Shown: positions 49,900 through 58,684, counted from the stretch's first letter. The stretch is DNA of 64,000 bases from Ottowia flava (GCF_042680565.1 NZ_JBHUEJ010000015.1:310001-374000); one strand, 5' to 3'. Notes: a model not told the origin generated them from the letters alone. Translations and numbers: made by a program.

Positions 49900-51312
49900 A
49901 TGCAGCCGCCACGCCCCGACCCCATCGTTGCCATTGCCACAGCCCCCGGGCGCGGCGCCGTGGGCATCGTGCGCGTCTCCGGCCACGCGCTCGGGCCGCT
50001 GGCCGATGCGCTGCTCGGCCGCCTGCCAGCGCCCCGTGTGGCGGCCTACGGGCCGTTTCGCGACGCCGATGGTTCCGGCATCGACCACGGCCTGGCCCTG
50101 CACTTTCCGGCCCCGCATTCGTACACGGGCGAAGACGTGCTGGAGCTGCAGGCGCACGGCGGCCCCGTGGTGCTTCAGCTGCTGCTGGCCCGCTGCCTGA
50201 CAGCGGCGGCCGAGGTCGACGCCGGCACGGGCGCGGCACGCCTGCCCCGCCTGCGGTTGGCACGGCCGGGCGAGTTCACCGAGCGCGCCTTCCTGAACGA
50301 CAAGCTCGATCTGGCGCAAGCCGAGGCGGTGATGGACCTGATCGACGCCAGCACCGAGGCGGCAGCGCGCTCGGCAAGCCGATCGCTCGCGGGCGAGTTC
50401 TCGGGCGCCATCCACACGCTGCGCGACGGGCTGATCCACCTGCGCATGCTGATCGAGGCGACGCTGGACTTTCCTGAGGAAGAAATCGACGTTCTGAGCA
50501 CGCACGACGTGCGCGGACAGCTATCAAACTTGAAGCAAACGTTGGCCGATGTGCAGGCGCGTGCGCGCCAGGGTGCGCTGCTGCGCGAAGGCATCAAGGT
50601 CGTGATCGCCGGACAGCCGAACGCGGGCAAGAGCTCGCTGCTGAACGCGTTGGCGGGGGCCGAGCTGGCCATCGTCACGCCCATCGCCGGCACCACGCGC
50701 GACGTGGTGCAGCAGACCATCCAGATCGAGGGCGTGCCGCTGCACGTGCTGGACACCGCGGGGCTGCGCCAGAGCGAGGACGAGGTTGAGCGCATCGGCA
50801 TCGAGCGTGCCTGGGCACACATCGCCTCGGCCGATGCGGTGTTGCTGCTGCACGATCTGACGCGGCTGCAAGACCCGACCTACCAGGTCGAGGACCGCCA
50901 CATCGCCGCCGAGATGGCGGCGCAGCTGCCGCGCAGCGTGCCGGTGCTGCACGTCTGGAACAAGCACGATGCGGTGCCTGGCGCGCTGCCCGCAGGGGAC
51001 GGGATCGGCCTGTCGGCCAAGACGGGCGACGGCTTGGAGGCGCTGCGCCAGCGGCTGCTGGCGCTGGCCGGCTGGCAGGCGGGCGCGGAAGGTGGTGTGT
51101 TCATCGCCCGCCAGCGGCACCTGCAGGCGCTGGCGCGCGCGAACGACCATCTGGCGGCCGCCGAAGCCCACCTCGGGCCGCCGGCAGCCGCGCTGGACCT
51201 GCTGGCGGAAGAGCTGCGGCTGGCGCAAGTGGCGCTGGGCGAGATCACGGGCGAGTTCTCGGCCGACGACCTGCTGGGCGTGATCTTCTCGCGCTTTTGC
51301 ATCGGCAAGTAG
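49900..51312 (+). CDS. mnmE: tRNA modification GTPase MnmE
   Basis: With MnmG it makes the 5-carboxymethylaminomethyl modification of uridine 34 in certain tRNAs. The 470-residue protein has the tetrahydrofolate-binding N-terminal domain (IVAIATAPGRGAVGIVRVSG), a helical domain, and the G domain inside it: G1 GQPNAGKS at 238-245, G2 IAGTTRD, G3 DTAGLRQ and G4 NKHD, with the C-terminal FCIGK at 466-470. A short sequence like half a dispersed repeat lies in frame near residues 204-212. Part of the origin region together with rpmH-rnpA-yidC, as in many bacteria, though two unrelated genes lie between. Confidence 0.97.
   Translation: MQPPRPDPIVAIATAPGRGAVGIVRVSGHALGPLADALLGRLPAPRVAAYGPFRDADGSGIDHGLALHFPAPHSYTGEDVLELQAHGGPVVLQLLLARCLTAAAEVDAGTGAARLPRLRLARPGEFTERAFLNDKLDLAQAEAVMDLIDASTEAAARSASRSLAGEFSGAIHTLRDGLIHLRMLIEATLDFPEEEIDVLSTHDVRGQLSNLKQTLADVQARARQGALLREGIKVVIAGQPNAGKSSLLNALAGAELAIVTPIAGTTRDVVQQTIQIEGVPLHVLDTAGLRQSEDEVERIGIERAWAHIASADAVLLLHDLTRLQDPTYQVEDRHIAAEMAAQLPRSVPVLHVWNKHDAVPGALPAGDGIGLSAKTGDGLEALRQRLLALAGWQAGAEGGVFIARQRHLQALARANDHLAAAEAHLGPPAAALDLLAEELRLAQVALGEITGEFSADDLLGVIFSRFCIGK
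50509..50535 (-). repeat. Possible dispersed-repeat fragment (copy 17, inside mnmE)
   Basis: Minus-strand reading AAGTTTGATAGCTGTCCGCG, then CA, matching the first half and core of the family exactly where conserved. No TAGGGC tail follows. Short enough that chance cannot be excluded. Confidence 0.4.
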
Positions 51313-51363
51313 CGCGCATGGCCGGAAGCCACGCGTCTGAAGAGTGTCAGATGAAAATGGCCT

Positions 51364-51406
51364 GTAAGGCAGACAGGGCCTGCGCGGCCAGCTATCGAAT
51401 CAGAAG
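51364..51406 (-). repeat. Dispersed short repeat, copy 18
   Basis: Minus-strand reading CTTCTGATTCGATAGCTGGC, then CGCGCAGGCCCTGTCTGCC, then TTAC. It lies between the converging mnmE and apt genes. Confidence 0.75.
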
Positions 51407-51450
51407 TTAGTCTACTGTGGCAGGGGTGCGGTCGGCTGCCCGCGCTGGAC

Positions 51451-52008
51451 TCAGTGCCCTTCGAAATCGACCAGCGTGAACAGCGACAGCCCGGATTCCT
51501 TCAGCCGGGCCGAGCCGCCCAGCTCCGGCAAGTCAACGATGGCAGCGCCTTCGGTGACGACGGCGCCCTGCTTTTCGAGCAGTCGGCGGCCCGCCATCAT
51601 GGTGCCGCCCGTGGCGATCAAGTCGTCGATCAGCAGCACACGCTGGCCGGGCTGCACGGCGTCGGTGTGCAGCTCGACAGTGGCGCTGCCGTACTCCAGC
51701 TCATAGGTCTCTTCGACCGTGGTGAACGGCAGCTTGCCCTTCTTGCGGATCGGCACGAAACCGACGTTCAACTCGTACGCCACGACCGAGCCGACGATGA
51801 AGCCGCGCGCATCGAGCCCTGCAACCACGTCGGGACGCAGGGCCGGGTCCATGTAGCGGTGAACGAAAGCGTCGATCAGCACGCGGAACACGCGCGGGTT
51901 CTGCAGCAGCGGCGTGATGTCGCGAAACTGCACGCCCGGCGCGGGCCAGTCGGGCACGGTGCGGATGTGCTGGCGCAGGTAATCGCTGACGGACAAGGGT
52001 GTAGTCAT
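51451..52008 (-). CDS. apt: Adenine phosphoribosyltransferase
   Basis: Salvages adenine to AMP using phosphoribosyl pyrophosphate. The 185-residue protein has IRTVPDWPAPGVQFRDITPL, the family start, GLDARGFIVGSVVAYE, and the PRPP-binding VLLIDDLIATGGTMMAG. The ATG at 52008 (MTTPLSVSDYLRQHI) is preferred over one 12 codons upstream that lies closer to the antiporter gene's stop. Reads in the same direction as the Kef-type antiporter gene, 32 bases away. Confidence 0.97.
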   Translation of the reverse strand: MTTPLSVSDYLRQHIRTVPDWPAPGVQFRDITPLLQNPRVFRVLIDAFVHRYMDPALRPDVVAGLDARGFIVGSVVAYELNVGFVPIRKKGKLPFTTVEETYELEYGSATVELHTDAVQPGQRVLLIDDLIATGGTMMAGRRLLEKQGAVVTEGAAIVDLPELGGSARLKESGLSLFTLVDFEGH

Positions 52009-52040
52009 GGGCCGATTGTGCCGCGCGGCCGCGGGAGAGC

Positions 52041-54026
52041 TCAAGCGGCCAGCGCCAGCTCGGCGCGGGCCAGTGCGTCCGCCCTGCCAGACAGCACGAC
52101 GGTGTCGCCGCCATTCACCTGCGGATCGTCGTCTGTGGGTGCGGGGCGGCCGTTGCGGCGGCGCAGGCTGATGGCGCGCAGCTCGCCTCCGCTCTCGCTC
52201 AGCACCTGCGCGAGGTGGCGCCCGGCGAACCGTTCGGGGATCGTGAAGGTGGCCAGACGCTCTTGCGCCATCTCGTCGTCGCTCACATCGTCAGCGCCGT
52301 GGAAGAAGCCGCGCAATAGGCCGTAGCGGGCCTCGCGCTGCTCCTGCACGATGCGGATCACGCGGCGCATGGGCACGCCCATGAGCGCGAGGGCGTGGCT
52401 GGCCAGCATGAGCGAGCCTTCCAGCGATTCGGGTACCACCTCGGTGGCGCCAGCTGTGCGCAGGATTTCAAGGTCGCGGTCGGTCTGGGTGCGAACGATC
52501 ACGGGAACCTGCGGCGCGTGGTGGCGCACCGTGTCCAGAACCTTCATCACGCTGTGCTGGTCCAGGTAGGTGATGGCCACCGCACTGGCGCGCCCCAGCC
52601 CCGCTGCAATCAGCGCCTGCGCCTTGGCGGCATCGCCAAACGCCACCGCATGGCCCGCCGCGCGCGCCTGGCGCACACGGTCGGGGTCCAGGTCCAGCGC
52701 GACATAGGGAATGCCTTCGCGCTCCAGAAGGCGCGCCATCGCCTGACCACTGCGCCCATAGCCGCAGATCAGCACGTGGGCACGGGTATTGATCGATTCT
52801 TGAGCGATCGAAGTCATCTGCAGCGACTGCTGCATCCATTCGCTGGCCACCAGCCGCATCACGATGCGGTTGCTGGCCATGATGATGAAGGGCGTGGCCA
52901 GCATCGACAGCACCATGGCGGCAAGTACGGGCGTAAACAGTTCCGGCGGCACCAGCCCACCGCGCCGCCCGATAGACAGCAGCACAAAACCGAATTCACC
53001 GGCCTGGGCAAGGTAGAGACCGGTGCGCAGGGCCACACCGCCGCTGGCACCCAACCAGCGCGCCAGCGCGGTCACGAGCACCAGCTTGAAGGTCACGGGG
53101 ATGAGCAGCAGCACCAGAACCAGGTACCACTGCATGACCACCTGACGCCAGTCGAGCAGCATACCGATGGTGATGAAGAACAGACCGAGCAGCACGTCGT
53201 GGAAAGGGCGGATCTCGGACTCGACCTGCACCTTGAACTCCGTCTCCGATATCAGCACGCCGCAGATGAAGGCCCCCAGCGCCAGGCTCAGCCCGGCCTG
53301 CTCTGTCAACCAGGCCAGACCGAGCGTCATCAGCAGCAAGTTGAGTACAAACAGCTCTTCGCTCTTGACCCGCGCCACCAGCGTCAGCCACCACCGCATC
53401 ACGCGCTGGCCGCCCCACAACAGCAACGTGATCAGCAGGGCCGCCTTGAAACCCGCCGCCAGCAGCGCGCCGGCCAGCGCCTCTGGCGCGGCGCCCAATG
53501 CCGGCACGAGCACCAGCAGCCAGACCACGGCCAAGTCCTGGAACAGCAGCACGCCCATGACGCGCTGGCCGTAGGGCGAATCCAGTTCAAGGCGATCAGC
53601 CATCATCTTGACGACGATAGCGGTGCTGCTCATGGCCAACGCCCCCGACAGGGTTAGCGAGGTCTGCCAGCCCAGCGGCCACACCTGCGGGAGCCAAGCC
53701 TGCAGCGCCACGCCAGCCAGCGTGACGACCAGCATCGTCAGGCCCACTTGCGCAAGGCCCAGGCCAAACACATGGCGCCGCATGGCACGCAGCTTGGGCA
53801 GGTTGAATTCGAGCCCGATCACGAACATCAGAAACACGACGCCATACTCGGCCAGGTGCCGTATGCTTTCAGCGTCCTGCCCGTAGGCAAGTCCAAGCGT
53901 GTGGGGCTCCATCATGACCCCCGCCACCAGGTAGCCCAGGATGGCGGGGAGCTTGAGCCAGCGACAGGCTGTCACTGCCAGCACGGCGGCCAGCAAGTAC
54001 AGCAGCGTGAGCTCAAGCGCATTCAT
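52041..54026 (-). CDS. Monovalent cation:proton antiporter with RCK domain (KefB/KefC type)
   Basis: A 661-residue potassium-efflux or cation/proton antiporter of the CPA2 family. The first 385 residues form about 12 membrane helices (LELTLLYLLAAVLAVTACRW, then GYLVAGVMMEPHTLG and LGAFICGVLISETEF with the transport-helix acidic residues). The second part has an NAD-binding RCK domain (VLICGYGRSGQAMARLLERE) and ends with a TrkA-C-like segment (AGRHLAQVLSESGGELRAI). It is divergent from kdsD by 40 bases. Regulation by glutathione adducts, as in E. coli KefC, cannot be decided from sequence. Confidence 0.9.
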   Translation of the reverse strand: MNALELTLLYLLAAVLAVTACRWLKLPAILGYLVAGVMMEPHTLGLAYGQDAESIRHLAEYGVVFLMFVIGLEFNLPKLRAMRRHVFGLGLAQVGLTMLVVTLAGVALQAWLPQVWPLGWQTSLTLSGALAMSSTAIVVKMMADRLELDSPYGQRVMGVLLFQDLAVVWLLVLVPALGAAPEALAGALLAAGFKAALLITLLLWGGQRVMRWWLTLVARVKSEELFVLNLLLMTLGLAWLTEQAGLSLALGAFICGVLISETEFKVQVESEIRPFHDVLLGLFFITIGMLLDWRQVVMQWYLVLVLLLIPVTFKLVLVTALARWLGASGGVALRTGLYLAQAGEFGFVLLSIGRRGGLVPPELFTPVLAAMVLSMLATPFIIMASNRIVMRLVASEWMQQSLQMTSIAQESINTRAHVLICGYGRSGQAMARLLEREGIPYVALDLDPDRVRQARAAGHAVAFGDAAKAQALIAAGLGRASAVAITYLDQHSVMKVLDTVRHHAPQVPVIVRTQTDRDLEILRTAGATEVVPESLEGSLMLASHALALMGVPMRRVIRIVQEQREARYGLLRGFFHGADDVSDDEMAQERLATFTIPERFAGRHLAQVLSESGGELRAISLRRRNGRPAPTDDDPQVNGGDTVVLSGRADALARAELALAA

Positions 54027-54066
54027 CCACGAATGCTACTGGAACGCACTCTATAAAATCCCAAGG

Positions 54067-55044
54067 ATGAGTTTCGACCCTGCCCAGGCACTGCGCTTGG
54101 CCCATGAGACGCTGGCCATCGAGGCTGCCGCCGTGCTCGGCCTGCAACGCAGGCTGAACAGCGACTTTTCGCGCGCCGTAGCCATGGTGCTGGGTGTGAC
54201 CGGTCGCGTGGTCGTCATGGGCATGGGCAAGAGCGGCCACATCGGCCGCAAGATCGCCGCCACTCTGGCCTCCACCGGCACGCCCGCGATGTTCGTTCAC
54301 CCTGCCGAAGCGAGCCACGGCGACCTAGGCATGGTGATGCCGGTCGATGTGGTGCTGGCGATCTCCAACAGCGGTGAAGCCGACGAACTCACCACGCTGC
54401 TCCCGCTGATCCGCCGCATGGGCGCACCTCTGGTCGCGATGACGGGCAACCCGCAATCGACACTCGGCCGCAACGCCGACCTGGTGCTGGACAGCAGCGT
54501 CGAGCGGGAGGCCTGTCCCCTAAACCTTGCCCCGACGGCGAGCACCACCGCCCAAATGGCCTTGGGCGATGCGCTTGCCATGGCGCTGCTGGATGCGCGC
54601 GGTTTCAAGACCGAGGACTTTGCGCGTTCGCACCCCGGTGGCGCCTTGGGGCGCCGCCTGCTGACCCGCGTAATGGACATCATGCGCAGTGGCGAGGCCG
54701 TGCCACGCGTGGGGCCGGAGGCGGACTTCAGTGTGCTGATGCGGGAGATGACGCGCAAGGGCCTGGGCGCGTCGGCCGTCGTCGACGACGATGGCCGAGC
54801 CCTGGGCATCTTCACCGACGGCGATCTGCGTCGCTTGGTGGAAACCGGGCGCGATCTGCGTGCTCTGACGGCCCGTGAAGTCATGCACGGCACCCCACGG
54901 CATGTCCGTTCCGACGCTCTGGCCGCGGAGGCAGCCAAGCTGATGGAGCAGCACCGCGTCACCGTGCTGCTGGTCCACGATGCCGACGGCAGGTTGGTCG
55001 GGGCCATCAACAGCAACGACCTCATGCGTGCGAAAGTGATCTGA
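54067..55044 (+). CDS. kdsD: Arabinose-5-phosphate isomerase
   Basis: Converts ribulose-5-phosphate to arabinose-5-phosphate, the first step to Kdo of LPS. The 325-residue protein has a SIS sugar-isomerase domain (VVVMGMGKSGHIGRKIAAT, TPAMFVHPAEASHGDLGMV, ISNSGEADELTTLL) and two CBS domains (MREMTRKGLGASAVVDDDG, GIFTDGDLRRLVE, VTVLLVHDADGRLVGAINSN). Its stop overlaps the kdsC start, so the two are coupled; lptC overlaps kdsC in turn. Confidence 0.96.
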   Translation: MSFDPAQALRLAHETLAIEAAAVLGLQRRLNSDFSRAVAMVLGVTGRVVVMGMGKSGHIGRKIAATLASTGTPAMFVHPAEASHGDLGMVMPVDVVLAISNSGEADELTTLLPLIRRMGAPLVAMTGNPQSTLGRNADLVLDSSVEREACPLNLAPTASTTAQMALGDALAMALLDARGFKTEDFARSHPGGALGRRLLTRVMDIMRSGEAVPRVGPEADFSVLMREMTRKGLGASAVVDDDGRALGIFTDGDLRRLVETGRDLRALTAREVMHGTPRHVRSDALAAEAAKLMEQHRVTVLLVHDADGRLVGAINSNDLMRAKVI

Positions 55045-55619
55045 TGAGGCCAAGCATGCATTGGCCACCCGATACGCTGCTGGCGGCGCAAGGCATTCGC
55101 GTCGTCTTCTTTGACGTCGATGGCGTATTGACCGACGGGGGTCTGTATTTTTCCGCTGAGGGTGAAACGCTGAAGCGTTTTCATACCCTTGACGGCCATG
55201 GGATCAAATTGCTGGCACAGGCTGGCATTGTGCCGGCAGTCATCTCCGGCCGTGACTCCGCCGCGCTGCGCAAACGGCTTGGCGCGCTGGGGGTATCCCA
55301 TGCCCGACTGGGCACTGAGGACAAGTTGCCGGCTGCCGAAGCGCTGCTGGCCGAATTGGGCCTCACGTGGCAGGAGGCGGCAGCGATGGGCGATGACTGG
55401 CCAGATTTGCCCGTGATGGCGCGTGCTGCCTTTTCCTGCGCGCCGCCGGGTGCTCACGCCGAGGCATTGGCGGTAGCGACCTACGTAACCCGGGCCCGTG
55501 CCGGCGAGGGGGCTGCGCGCGAGCTGTGCGACCTGTTGCTGGTGGCGAGTGGACAGTACGACCGCCTGCTGAACACCCATCTTCAGATCGGCCTGGCTGA
55601 CACGGAAAGCTCGACATGA
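55044..55619 (+). CDS. kdsC: 3-deoxy-D-manno-octulosonate 8-phosphate phosphatase
   Basis: A HAD-family phosphatase that releases Kdo from Kdo-8-phosphate. The 191 residues include motif I FFDVDGVLTDGGLYF with both catalytic aspartates, motif II VISGRDS, a lysine in GTEDKLPAAEALL, and motif IV AAMGDDWPDLPVMARAAF. The start overlaps the last base of the kdsD stop (TGATG), and its end overlaps lptC by four bases. Middle gene of the kdsD-kdsC-lptC set. Confidence 0.94.
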   Translation: MRPSMHWPPDTLLAAQGIRVVFFDVDGVLTDGGLYFSAEGETLKRFHTLDGHGIKLLAQAGIVPAVISGRDSAALRKRLGALGVSHARLGTEDKLPAAEALLAELGLTWQEAAAMGDDWPDLPVMARAAFSCAPPGAHAEALAVATYVTRARAGEGAARELCDLLLVASGQYDRLLNTHLQIGLADTESST

Positions 55620-56245
55620 CCGAATCGCGCCTGATGCGCATTGGCCGCGACCAGCTTTCGACTTGGTTGCCTGCCCTGTTGATGATGCTGTTCGCCCTTG
55701 GGACTTGGTGGCTCGTGCGCAGCGCGCCCAAGTTCGCAACCGATGCGCAGCCTCGCGCCGTGTCCAAGGAGCCGGATTACTTTATGCAGCAGTTCCGGGT
55801 GCGCAGCTTCGACGCCAACGGTCGCATGACGTCCGATCTCACGGGCGTGGAGGGTCACCATTTCCCTGTCACCGATACGCTGGAGGTCAAGGATCCGCAT
55901 ATGCGCTCGATCGACGCACGGGGGCGCGTCACGGTCGGCACCGCATTGCGCGGCGTTTCGAACAGCGATGGTTCGGAAATTCAGCTCTACGGCAACGCGG
56001 TGGTGGTGCGCGAGCCGATCACCCGCCCGGATGGCACCGTCGTGCCGCGCTTGGAGTTCCGCGGCGACTATCTGCATGCGTTTGTCGACGAAGACAGGGT
56101 GAGCTCCGACAAACCCGTCGAATTGCTGCGCGGCACCGACCGCTTCGTGGGCGACCAGTTCGAGTACAACGACAAGACCGGCGTTGCCCAGCTGAAGGGG
56201 CGGGTACGCGGCGTGCTGCAGCCCAAGCCTTCGGCCAAACCCTAG
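55616..56245 (+). CDS. lptC: LPS export ABC transporter periplasmic protein LptC
   Basis: Bridges the inner-membrane LptBFG complex and periplasmic LptA in LPS transport. The 209-residue protein has one N-terminal membrane anchor (STWLPALLMMLFALGTWWLV) and a periplasmic beta-jellyroll (EPDYFMQQFRVRSFDANGRM, then DLTGVEGHHFPVTDTLEV and GDYLHAFVDEDRVSSDKPVE). Overlaps kdsC. The usual next genes lptA and lptB are missing here: a short-chain dehydrogenase gene follows instead, 5 bases later. Confidence 0.93.
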   Translation: MTESRLMRIGRDQLSTWLPALLMMLFALGTWWLVRSAPKFATDAQPRAVSKEPDYFMQQFRVRSFDANGRMTSDLTGVEGHHFPVTDTLEVKDPHMRSIDARGRVTVGTALRGVSNSDGSEIQLYGNAVVVREPITRPDGTVVPRLEFRGDYLHAFVDEDRVSSDKPVELLRGTDRFVGDQFEYNDKTGVAQLKGRVRGVLQPKPSAKP

Positions 56246-56250
56246 CCTGA

Positions 56251-57045
56251 ATGCGCTCGGGCCAGCCCCCACCCCCGTTGGCGTTCATCACCGGCGCATC
56301 GAGCGGCATCGGACAGGCATTGGCGCTGCGCTACCGACAGGCGGGCTGGCGCGTCGCCCTGATTGCGCGCCGCAAAGAGGCCATGCAGGCCTGGACGCTG
56401 GCCCAGGGTTGGTCACCTGACTGCTTCAGGATCTATGCTGCAGACGTGTCGGCGCCGGATGAGGTCATCGCCGCTGCGCAGGCGTGTCTGGCCGAGCAAG
56501 GGTTGCCCGACGTTGTAATCGCCAACGCGGGCATCAGCATTGGCATGGACACCGCCGAACACAGCGACCTTGACGTCATGTCACGCACGCTGGCGACCAA
56601 CAACATCGGCATGGCAGCGACATTCCACCCATTCGTGGCGCCCATGCGTCAGCGTGGCAGTGGACGACTTGTAGGCATCGCCAGCGTCGCAGCCGTTCGT
56701 GGCCTACCCGGTCACGGGGCGTACTGCGCCAGCAAAGCCGGCGTCGTCAGCTACTGCGAGAGCCTGCGCGGCGAACTGCGCGGTTCGGGTGTCAAGGTGT
56801 TGACGATCGCCCCTGGCTTCATAGACACGCCGCTCACTCGGGGCAACCGCTATCCGATGCCTTTCCTGATGTCTGCACCTGCATTTGCCAACCAGGCCTT
56901 TCGCGCCATCCAGGCTGGCCGGAGCTACTGCGTCATTCCCTGGCAGATGGGCGTGGTCGCCAAGTTGATGCGCGCACTGCCCAATGCCATGTTCGATCGG
57001 CTGATGCACGGTCGAGGGCGCAAAGCGCGCGAGGGCGAGGTTTGA
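56251..57045 (+). CDS. SDR family NAD(P)-dependent oxidoreductase
   Basis: A 264-residue short-chain dehydrogenase. It has the cofactor motif FITGASSGIGQALALRYRQAG (TGxxxGIG near residues 11-17), a NAG motif (VIANAGISIGMD), the catalytic Ser (IASVAAVRGLPGHG) and the YxxxK of GAYCASKAGVVSY (Tyr-x3-Lys near 155-159). The C-terminal part resembles the subgroup with FLMSAPAFANQAFRAIQAGR. The gene starts 5 bases after lptC, so it is probably cotranscribed, but no LPS role is shown. Substrate unknown. Confidence 0.9.
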   Translation: MRSGQPPPPLAFITGASSGIGQALALRYRQAGWRVALIARRKEAMQAWTLAQGWSPDCFRIYAADVSAPDEVIAAAQACLAEQGLPDVVIANAGISIGMDTAEHSDLDVMSRTLATNNIGMAATFHPFVAPMRQRGSGRLVGIASVAAVRGLPGHGAYCASKAGVVSYCESLRGELRGSGVKVLTIAPGFIDTPLTRGNRYPMPFLMSAPAFANQAFRAIQAGRSYCVIPWQMGVVAKLMRALPNAMFDRLMHGRGRKAREGEV

Positions 57046-57107
57046 CTTCCATGCGCAAGCATGCAGCGCACTGGACACACCCTTTGGACGGATTAAGCGT
57101 CACCCAC

Positions 57108-57132
57108 GAAAAAGGCCCCTAAGGGGCCTTTC
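57108..57132. terminator. Bidirectional intrinsic terminator (SDR gene / RNA-binding protein gene)
   Basis: AAAAAGGCCCCT-A-AGGGGCCTTT: a near-perfect stem with A and T tracts between the converging genes. Confidence 0.9.
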
Positions 57133-57168
57133 AGTGCGCGTATCGCAGACGTGAGATTCGACGAACGA

Positions 57169-57753
57169 TCAATAGTCGTCGCCACCGTCGCGGCCGCCAC
57201 CGTCGTAACGGTCGTCGCGGCGACCGCCGCCACCACCGTAACCGCCTTCGCGACGACCACCGCCAGCGCCACCGCCACGCGGACCTGCGCCATAGGGGCT
57301 GCGGAAGCTGCCATCGCCGCCACCGCCATCACGGCTGCCACCGTAGCCACCGCCGCCTTCGCGACGACCGCCACCGTAACCGCCGCCGCCGCCTTCGCGA
57401 CGACCACCGCCGTAGCCGCCACCGCCACCGCCACCGTAACCACCACCGCCACCACCGTAGCCGCCACCGCCACCGCCGTACCCACCGGAGCGGGGAGGAC
57501 GTGCTTCCATCGGGCGTGCTTCGTTCACGACCACGTTGCGGCCGCCCAGCGACTGACCGTTCATGCCGTTGATGGCGGCTTGCGCCTCATCATCGCTGCC
57601 CATTTCGACGAAACCAAAGCCCTTGGAGCGACCGGTATCGCGCTCCATCATCACCTTGGCGCTCGTGACCGAGCCAAACTCGGCAAAGGCTTGCTCCAGA
57701 TCGGCGTCGCGCACCGAATACGGCAAGTTGCCGACGTACAGTTTGTTGCCCAT
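57169..57753 (-). CDS. Glycine-rich RNA-binding protein with one RRM domain
   Basis: A 194-residue protein: an RRM domain (residues 1-85) with RNP2 LYVGNL at 5-10 and RNP1 KGFGFVEM at 44-51, followed by a low-complexity tail of Gly, Tyr and Arg (GYGGGGG-type repeats with GRREGG and RDGGG). Bacterial RRM proteins of this type are usually cold-inducible; the leader of about 140 bases ahead of the start would fit post-transcriptional control, but this is inference. GAGGAG is present 10 bases ahead of the ATG at 57753. The tail is highly repetitive DNA and may vary between strains. Confidence 0.93.
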   Translation of the reverse strand: MGNKLYVGNLPYSVRDADLEQAFAEFGSVTSAKVMMERDTGRSKGFGFVEMGSDDEAQAAINGMNGQSLGGRNVVVNEARPMEARPPRSGGYGGGGGGYGGGGGGYGGGGGGGYGGGRREGGGGGYGGGRREGGGGYGGSRDGGGGDGSFRSPYGAGPRGGGAGGGRREGGYGGGGGRRDDRYDGGGRDGGDDY

Positions 57754-58114
57754 TAAACAGGGACTCCTCAAAGACAAAAGAAAAGCGATGGAGTCCGCAA
57801 ACCGCCTTCGACGAAGCTGCGCTGGGCCGGCAAGGAAGGGAGACTGACTGAGTTCACCGCAAAGACCACAAGATGTGCCAAGTGCACATGGCCAGAATTA
57901 TGCGGCAGAACGCCCAAAGTCAAGCATCCGGATAATCCCCGACCAAAATAAATGGCTATTCGGCGCTGGGGCCTGTTGTACGCGCGACACGCCAGGCGCC
58001 TAGAATGCGCCTCCCGCGCCCGCCTTGCCCGGCCCCGAACTGCCAAAAAAGCGTTTCTGCCCCTGGCTCCGCCGCCCGCTTCGACTCACCCTCTTCCCAG
58101 AAATCAAGCACCGG
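57754..58114. other. Gene-free stretch between the RRM protein gene and the GDT1-family gene
   Basis: Holds the long leader and promoter of the RRM gene on the minus strand and the upstream region of the GDT1-family gene on the plus strand. I looked for a yybP-ykoY manganese riboswitch ahead of the GDT1-family gene and did not recognise one. No protein gene is seen. Confidence 0.5.
57897..57923 (-). promoter_or_regulatory. Candidate promoter of the RRM protein gene
   Basis: On the minus strand TTGACT, a 15-base spacer and CATAAT. Both boxes match consensus in five of six positions; the spacer is short. The start point would leave a leader of about 135 bases. Confidence 0.5.
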
Positions 58115-58684
58115 ATGGAAGCCTTTCTGATATCCACAGGCATCGTCGCCCTCGCCGAAATGGGCGACAAGACCCAGTTGCTGTCCCTGATCCTCGCCGC
58201 ACGCTTTCGCAAGCCTTGGCCGATCGTCCTCGGCATCCTGGTCGCCACGCTGGTCAACCACGCGCTGGCTGGGGCGGTGGGCAGTTGGGTAACCACCTTT
58301 CTTGGGCCCGACGTGCTGCGCTGGGTGTTGGGGTTGTCGTTCATCGCCATGGCGATCTGGATGTTGATTCCCGACAAGTTGGACGACAGCGACACCCCCT
58401 CCAGCACCGGCAGCCTGGGCGTCTTTGGGACCACGGTGGTCGCGTTCTTCCTTGCCGAGATGGGCGACAAGACCCAGATCGCCACCGTGGCCCTCGCCGC
58501 GCAGTACAAGGCCTGGTTCGCCGTGGTGGCGGGCACCACCCTGGGCATGATGCTGGCCAATGCGCCCGTCGTCTGGTTTGGCGACAAACTGGTCAAGAAG
58601 GTGCCCATCCGCGTGGTGCACACGGTGTCGGCGGCCATTTTTGCAGCACTGGGTGTAGTAGCACTGATCGGCTGGGGGCAGTAA
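58115..58684 (+). CDS. TMEM165/GDT1 (UPF0016) family transporter, probable manganese exporter
   Basis: A 189-residue inner-membrane protein with two repeats of three helices, each starting with the signature EMGDKTQ (residues 15-21 and 115-121). The acidic residue, Asp and Gln of this motif bind the cation in the family, which moves Mn2+ or Ca2+ against protons; bacterial members studied export manganese. The ATG at 58115 precedes the first helix. A frame is open upstream to 58025 but carries no membrane helix. metX follows at a distance with its own riboswitch. Confidence 0.88.
   Translation: MEAFLISTGIVALAEMGDKTQLLSLILAARFRKPWPIVLGILVATLVNHALAGAVGSWVTTFLGPDVLRWVLGLSFIAMAIWMLIPDKLDDSDTPSSTGSLGVFGTTVVAFFLAEMGDKTQIATVALAAQYKAWFAVVAGTTLGMMLANAPVVWFGDKLVKKVPIRVVHTVSAAIFAALGVVALIGWGQ

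Noticed and set aside
57300..57480. Short regular repeats resembling a CRISPR array
   Set aside because: These are the GGY codon repeats of the glycine-rich tail of a coding gene; there are no spacers of even length and no cas genes.
57151..57756. Ala/Thr-rich open frame opposite the RRM protein gene
   Set aside because: Created by the antisense of glycine-tyrosine repeat codons; no gene features.
57900..58114. Manganese (yybP-ykoY) riboswitch ahead of the GDT1-family gene
   Set aside because: The conserved loop sequences are not recognisable in this stretch.
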